A model generated the notes under the pieces. It was not told the origin of the DNA. It ran no database searches and worked only from the letters and a program-made list of their open reading frames with translations. From the NCBI GenBank assembly GCA_900769635.1, contig CAAGHJ010000022.1, positions 1 through 15,984 of the forward strand: DNA of 15,984 nt, in the 5' to 3' direction. Source of the DNA: Bacilli bacterium. GTDB lineage: Bacteria; Bacillota_I; Bacilli_A; RF39; UBA660. Of this stretch, positions 14,023-15,984 are shown piece by piece (position 1 is the first letter of the stretch; every line of letters starts with the position of its first letter). A program made the translations under genes and the position numbers.

Positions 14023-14361
14023 TTATTCTTCTGACATTTTGCTCTTTTTTATTTTCTCCCTTACACTTAATAAGACTTCATAATAATTAGTATTGATAGG
14101 AATATTACCTATCTCATAAAACAATATCATAAATAAATCTACAATCTCGTTATTATAAAATCTCATATCAACTATTGTAGTTCCGTCTTCTTCTGTTATT
14201 GGAACACTATATCTTAATAGTTTATCTTTCATTTTTGATGATTTATTTGAATAATTTTCATTATCAGAATCAATCATATTTTCTAATATTTCTAGTAGTT
14301 TATTATATTCATCTACATTTAATTTAATTTTAATTGGTGGTATTCTTTTTGAATATGCCAT
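14023..14361 (-). CDS. Small soluble protein of unknown function
   Basis: This is a 112-residue protein beginning AYSKRIPPIKIKLNVDEYNK, followed by helices rich in Asn and Ser and then a short beta-like stretch (EDGTTIVDMRFYNNE). The C-terminal part has a hydrophobic helix (IVDLFMILFYEIG) and a basic end. GGAGG lies 7 nt before the ATG at 14359-14361 and overlaps the stop codon of the PcfM-like gene, so translation is coupled. The giant gene starts 28 bp after its stop. No family was recognised; position suggests a role in element DNA handling, but nothing more can be said. Confidence 0.75.
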   Translation of the reverse strand: MAYSKRIPPIKIKLNVDEYNKLLEILENMIDSDNENYSNKSSKMKDKLLRYSVPITEEDGTTIVDMRFYNNEIVDLFMILFYEIGNIPINTNYYEVLLSVREKIKKSKMSEE

Positions 14362-14372
14362 TATAATTCCTC

Positions 14373-14567
14373 CTATCTTTCTCTATCTTTGTCTTGTTTT
14401 ACTTTTTCATTTAAAACAATGTTATTTCTGTATGATTTTATTGCTTCTTTTACAGAAGTATTGCTTAAAATATCATCTACTTTTGCTTGTGCCTCTTTTT
14501 TGTTTTTGGCTTCAACCTCAAAAGTAATAGTTCCATTTATATCAACATCAATTTCAAACTTTTTCAT
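14373..14567 (-). CDS. DpnD/PcfM-like small protein
   Basis: This is a 64-residue protein. The beta-strand-like start MKKFEIDVDINGTITFEVEA is followed by the helix NKKEAQAKVDDIL, the usual order of the DpnD/PcfM-like family found beside conjugation and restriction genes. The same arrangement appears in the middle of the XRE protein at 4506-5033 (FEIEARNQKEAALIV). Its ATG overlaps the TGA of the gene before it (ATGA), so it is translated by coupling; AAAGGA lies about 11 nt upstream, a long spacing that also suggests coupling. Function of the family is unknown. Confidence 0.78.
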   Translation of the reverse strand: MKKFEIDVDINGTITFEVEAKNKKEAQAKVDDILSNTSVKEAIKSYRNNIVLNEKVKQDKDRER

Positions 14568-14815
14568 TTGCTATCATTTCCTTTCTCTTTATAACCACTT
14601 AAAAATTCTATAAATAATTGAGCAGTTTTATTATTGTTCTTTTTTACTAATTCCCATAAGTCAGAAATAATATAAAAATCTGACATTGTTAAATTTGGAA
14701 TCTTTCTTACCTCTTTTATATCTAATGTTGCTATTTTTTTACTTGTATTAAATCCAGCATTAAATAGTTTTTCAAATGCTTTTGATATACTGTTTAAATT
14801 ATATTTTTCTTCCAA
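14564..14815 (-). CDS. Small helical protein, possible helix-hairpin-helix
   Basis: This is an 83-residue protein. The sequence FEKLFNAGFNTSKKIATLDI, then KEVRKIPNLTMSDFYIIS, resembles a helix-hairpin-helix-type nucleic-acid-binding arrangement, loosely like the C-terminal domain of RNA polymerase alpha; this is a suggestion only. The start codon is TTG (14813-14815), chosen because AGGAGG lies 6 nt upstream. That ribosome binding site overlaps the TAG stop of the sortase gene, so the two are coupled. It ends in a 4-bp ATGA overlap with the PcfM-like gene. No firm family. Confidence 0.72.
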   Translation of the reverse strand: MEEKYNLNSISKAFEKLFNAGFNTSKKIATLDIKEVRKIPNLTMSDFYIISDLWELVKKNNNKTAQLFIEFLSGYKEKGNDSK

Positions 14816-14825
14816 TTTAATCCTC

Positions 14826-15485
14826 CTAAACCTTTTCTACTAACTCACAAATATAGATAATTTGCTTATTAGTATTGTGTCTGCAAGTTATTAAAGTTAA
14901 AGTGTTTTTTTCGGCATTTCTAACAATGTTAGCAGTTCCTGTTTTTTCTATATCGTATTGATTAACAACTTTGTATTTGTATTCACTACCTCCATAAAAA
15001 ATACTAACCTCATCATCTGTTTCCAATTTATATAAGTTCTTAAAAAATGCTGTTCTACCACTACCAGAATGCCCTGCTAATATAACATTTCCGTTTTCCT
15101 TATCAGGCATATCAGATTCATTAAGTATTAAAATATTTCGATTAACATTGTTATAATAACTACCTTTACTTGCTAGACCTTTTTCAAGTCCTATTTTTGG
15201 TATTTTAATAACTGCAATATAATCAACCTTTTTAGTTTGAGTTGTAATTGCCTTTTGGTGTTCTTCTTGCTCTTTTTCTTCGGTTGGTGTTGTTTCATCA
15301 GTTATTTCTTTTTGTTCTTCATAAAAAGTATCTATTAAATTTTCTTCATTTTGATTTTGAAAATAATTGTATAGATATTTACCTCCAACTATTCCAATTC
15401 CAACAATAATTAGTAAAGAGCCAACTATTATAAGTTGACTCTTACTAACCTTTCTATCTTTATTTTTTTTTTTTCTTTTTAACAT
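14826..15485 (-). CDS. Sortase (cysteine transpeptidase)
   Basis: The protein has 219 residues. A very basic start is followed by a membrane helix (about 18-35), a Glu-rich stalk (about 46-80) and the sortase beta-barrel: IPKIGL (95-100), AGHSGSG with catalytic His139, and TLITC with catalytic Cys201. It should join the neighbouring VPSTG surface protein to the cell wall. The usual arginine before the last strand is not obvious: KQIIYICEL has Gln208 there, and an Arg directly follows the Cys. I chose the ATG at 15483-15485, 9 nt after AGGAG; a TTG six bases earlier is too close to that site. Its first codons overlap the lysine tail of the substrate gene across a run of twelve A. It closely follows its likely substrate. 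Confidence 0.88.
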   Translation of the reverse strand: MLKRKKKNKDRKVSKSQLIIVGSLLIIVGIGIVGGKYLYNYFQNQNEENLIDTFYEEQKEITDETTPTEEKEQEEHQKAITTQTKKVDYIAVIKIPKIGLEKGLASKGSYYNNVNRNILILNESDMPDKENGNVILAGHSGSGRTAFFKNLYKLETDDEVSIFYGGSEYKYKVVNQYDIEKTGTANIVRNAEKNTLTLITCRHNTNKQIIYICELVEKV

Positions 15486-15984
15486 AGACAATTACTCCTA
15501 TTCCTCCGAGAACAAATAATGCTCCGGCAATTTCAATAATATGAGTATCAGTAATTCCTGTACTAGGAACTTCAATTACTACTTTTTCATCAGTCATTGT
15601 TGCCTTAACCACTTTTCCATCTTCTAAAATTTCAAAATACATTCTTTCAGGATTTAAAGTGTAACCCTCTGGGGCTTCTTTCTCTAAAATATAGTATTTT
15701 CCATATCTAATTTCTGGAATAGTAATTTTACCATTTTCGTCTGTTCTACCACTAAAAATAAGTTCATCTTTTTCATTATAAATTTCAATTAGTGTGTTAA
15801 GTAATGGCTCTCCTGTTGATACATCAGTCTTTGTAAATTCAAGAGTTCCAGTAATAGGTTTATCTTTCATTTCAGCCTTTGTAATTTCTCCATTTTCTTT
15901 TAATTCAAAATAGATTTTTTCATCTGTAATTGTATAACCTGTTGCTGCCTCTTTCTCAATGATATAGTATTTTCCAACTTTTAA
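15460..15984 (-). CDS. SpaA/Cna-B-type cell-wall surface protein, C-terminal part
   Basis: The frame is open to the right edge, so the start lies outside; 174 residues are visible. An internal Met at 15868-15870 is not the start, because the frame continues upstream with a second copy of the domain. Two repeats are seen: GKYYIIEKEAATGYTITDEK at the edge and, about 75 residues later, GKYYILEKEAPEGYTLNPER, each with the E-x-x-A-P/T-x-GY pattern of Cna-B/SpaA domains; TGTLEFTKTD starts the last one and could supply the isopeptide lysine. It ends with the sorting signal VPSTG, a hydrophobic helix (IIEIAGALFVLGGIGVIVYV) and six lysines. It is probably an adhesin or pilin-like protein aiding mating contact, anchored by the sortase next to it. 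Confidence 0.9.
   Translation of the reverse strand, partial: LKVGKYYIIEKEAATGYTITDEKIYFELKENGEITKAEMKDKPITGTLEFTKTDVSTGEPLLNTLIEIYNEKDELIFSGRTDENGKITIPEIRYGKYYILEKEAPEGYTLNPERMYFEILEDGKVVKATMTDEKVVIEVPSTGITDTHIIEIAGALFVLGGIGVIVYVKKKKKK
15463..15474. repeat. A12 homopolymer shared by two overlapping genes
   Basis: Twelve A in a row on the minus strand encode the lysine tail of the surface protein in one frame and the start of the sortase in another, within their 26-bp overlap. The length is prone to slippage by DNA or RNA polymerase, which would shift the sortase frame. Confidence 0.8.

Noticed and set aside
15868..15870. Surface protein starting at 15870
   Set aside because: The frame stays open to the window edge and upstream codons encode another copy of the Cna-B-type domain, so this Met is internal.
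1..15984. tRNA, rRNA or riboswitch
   Set aside because: Nothing with a tRNA cloverleaf, rRNA sequence or a recognised riboswitch core was seen by eye on either strand.

Overview
The window is very AT-rich. Nearly every supportable gene lies on the minus strand, is preceded by a strong AGGAGG-type ribosome binding site, and uses all three standard stop codons including TGA. This points to a low-GC Firmicute (clostridial or gut Bacilli type) and excludes a mycoplasma code. The gene set belongs to an integrative conjugative element of the Tn1549/CTn kind; neither end of the element is in the window.

Reading in the direction of transcription (right to left), the core runs as follows. A SpaA/Cna-B-type surface protein, cut by the window edge, ends in a VPSTG sorting signal. 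Its sortase follows, then three short coupled genes (a helical protein, a DpnD/PcfM-like protein and an unknown), and then a 2392-residue methylase-helicase giant protein. A TnpV-like gene is overprinted in another frame of that giant gene. Next come a small helical protein, an intrinsic terminator inside the operon, a DUF3848-like protein, a Toprim primase-like protein and an XRE regulator fused to a PcfM-like domain and a cysteine cluster. A compact oriT-like set of nested inverted repeats leads to a DUF3789-like membrane peptide and the MobC relaxosome protein. Many stop codons overlap the next ribosome binding site, so this is a tightly coupled operon.

Where the relaxase gene would normally follow mobC there is instead about 3.8 kb of cargo (roughly 95-3907). 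It begins with a good promoter immediately after mobC. It holds a small ORF without a normal start codon, a serine D,D-carboxypeptidase paired with VanZ, two multi-pass membrane proteins and a membrane-anchored XRE regulator, all on the same strand. The cargo ends in a strong terminator, after which a small membrane protein of the backbone appears to resume at the window edge.

The most unusual feature is in this cargo. Each transcription unit is bounded by a copy of one inverted repeat of 41-42 bp, with 13-nt arms and a constant 15-nt loop. The three inner copies are full length, while the two outermost copies are different internal-deletion or half forms. The layout resembles a gene-cassette array, but no cassette integrase is visible, and operator or termination roles remain possible. 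The carboxypeptidase-VanZ pair suggests a glycopeptide- or lipoglycopeptide-tolerance cargo without vanHAX.
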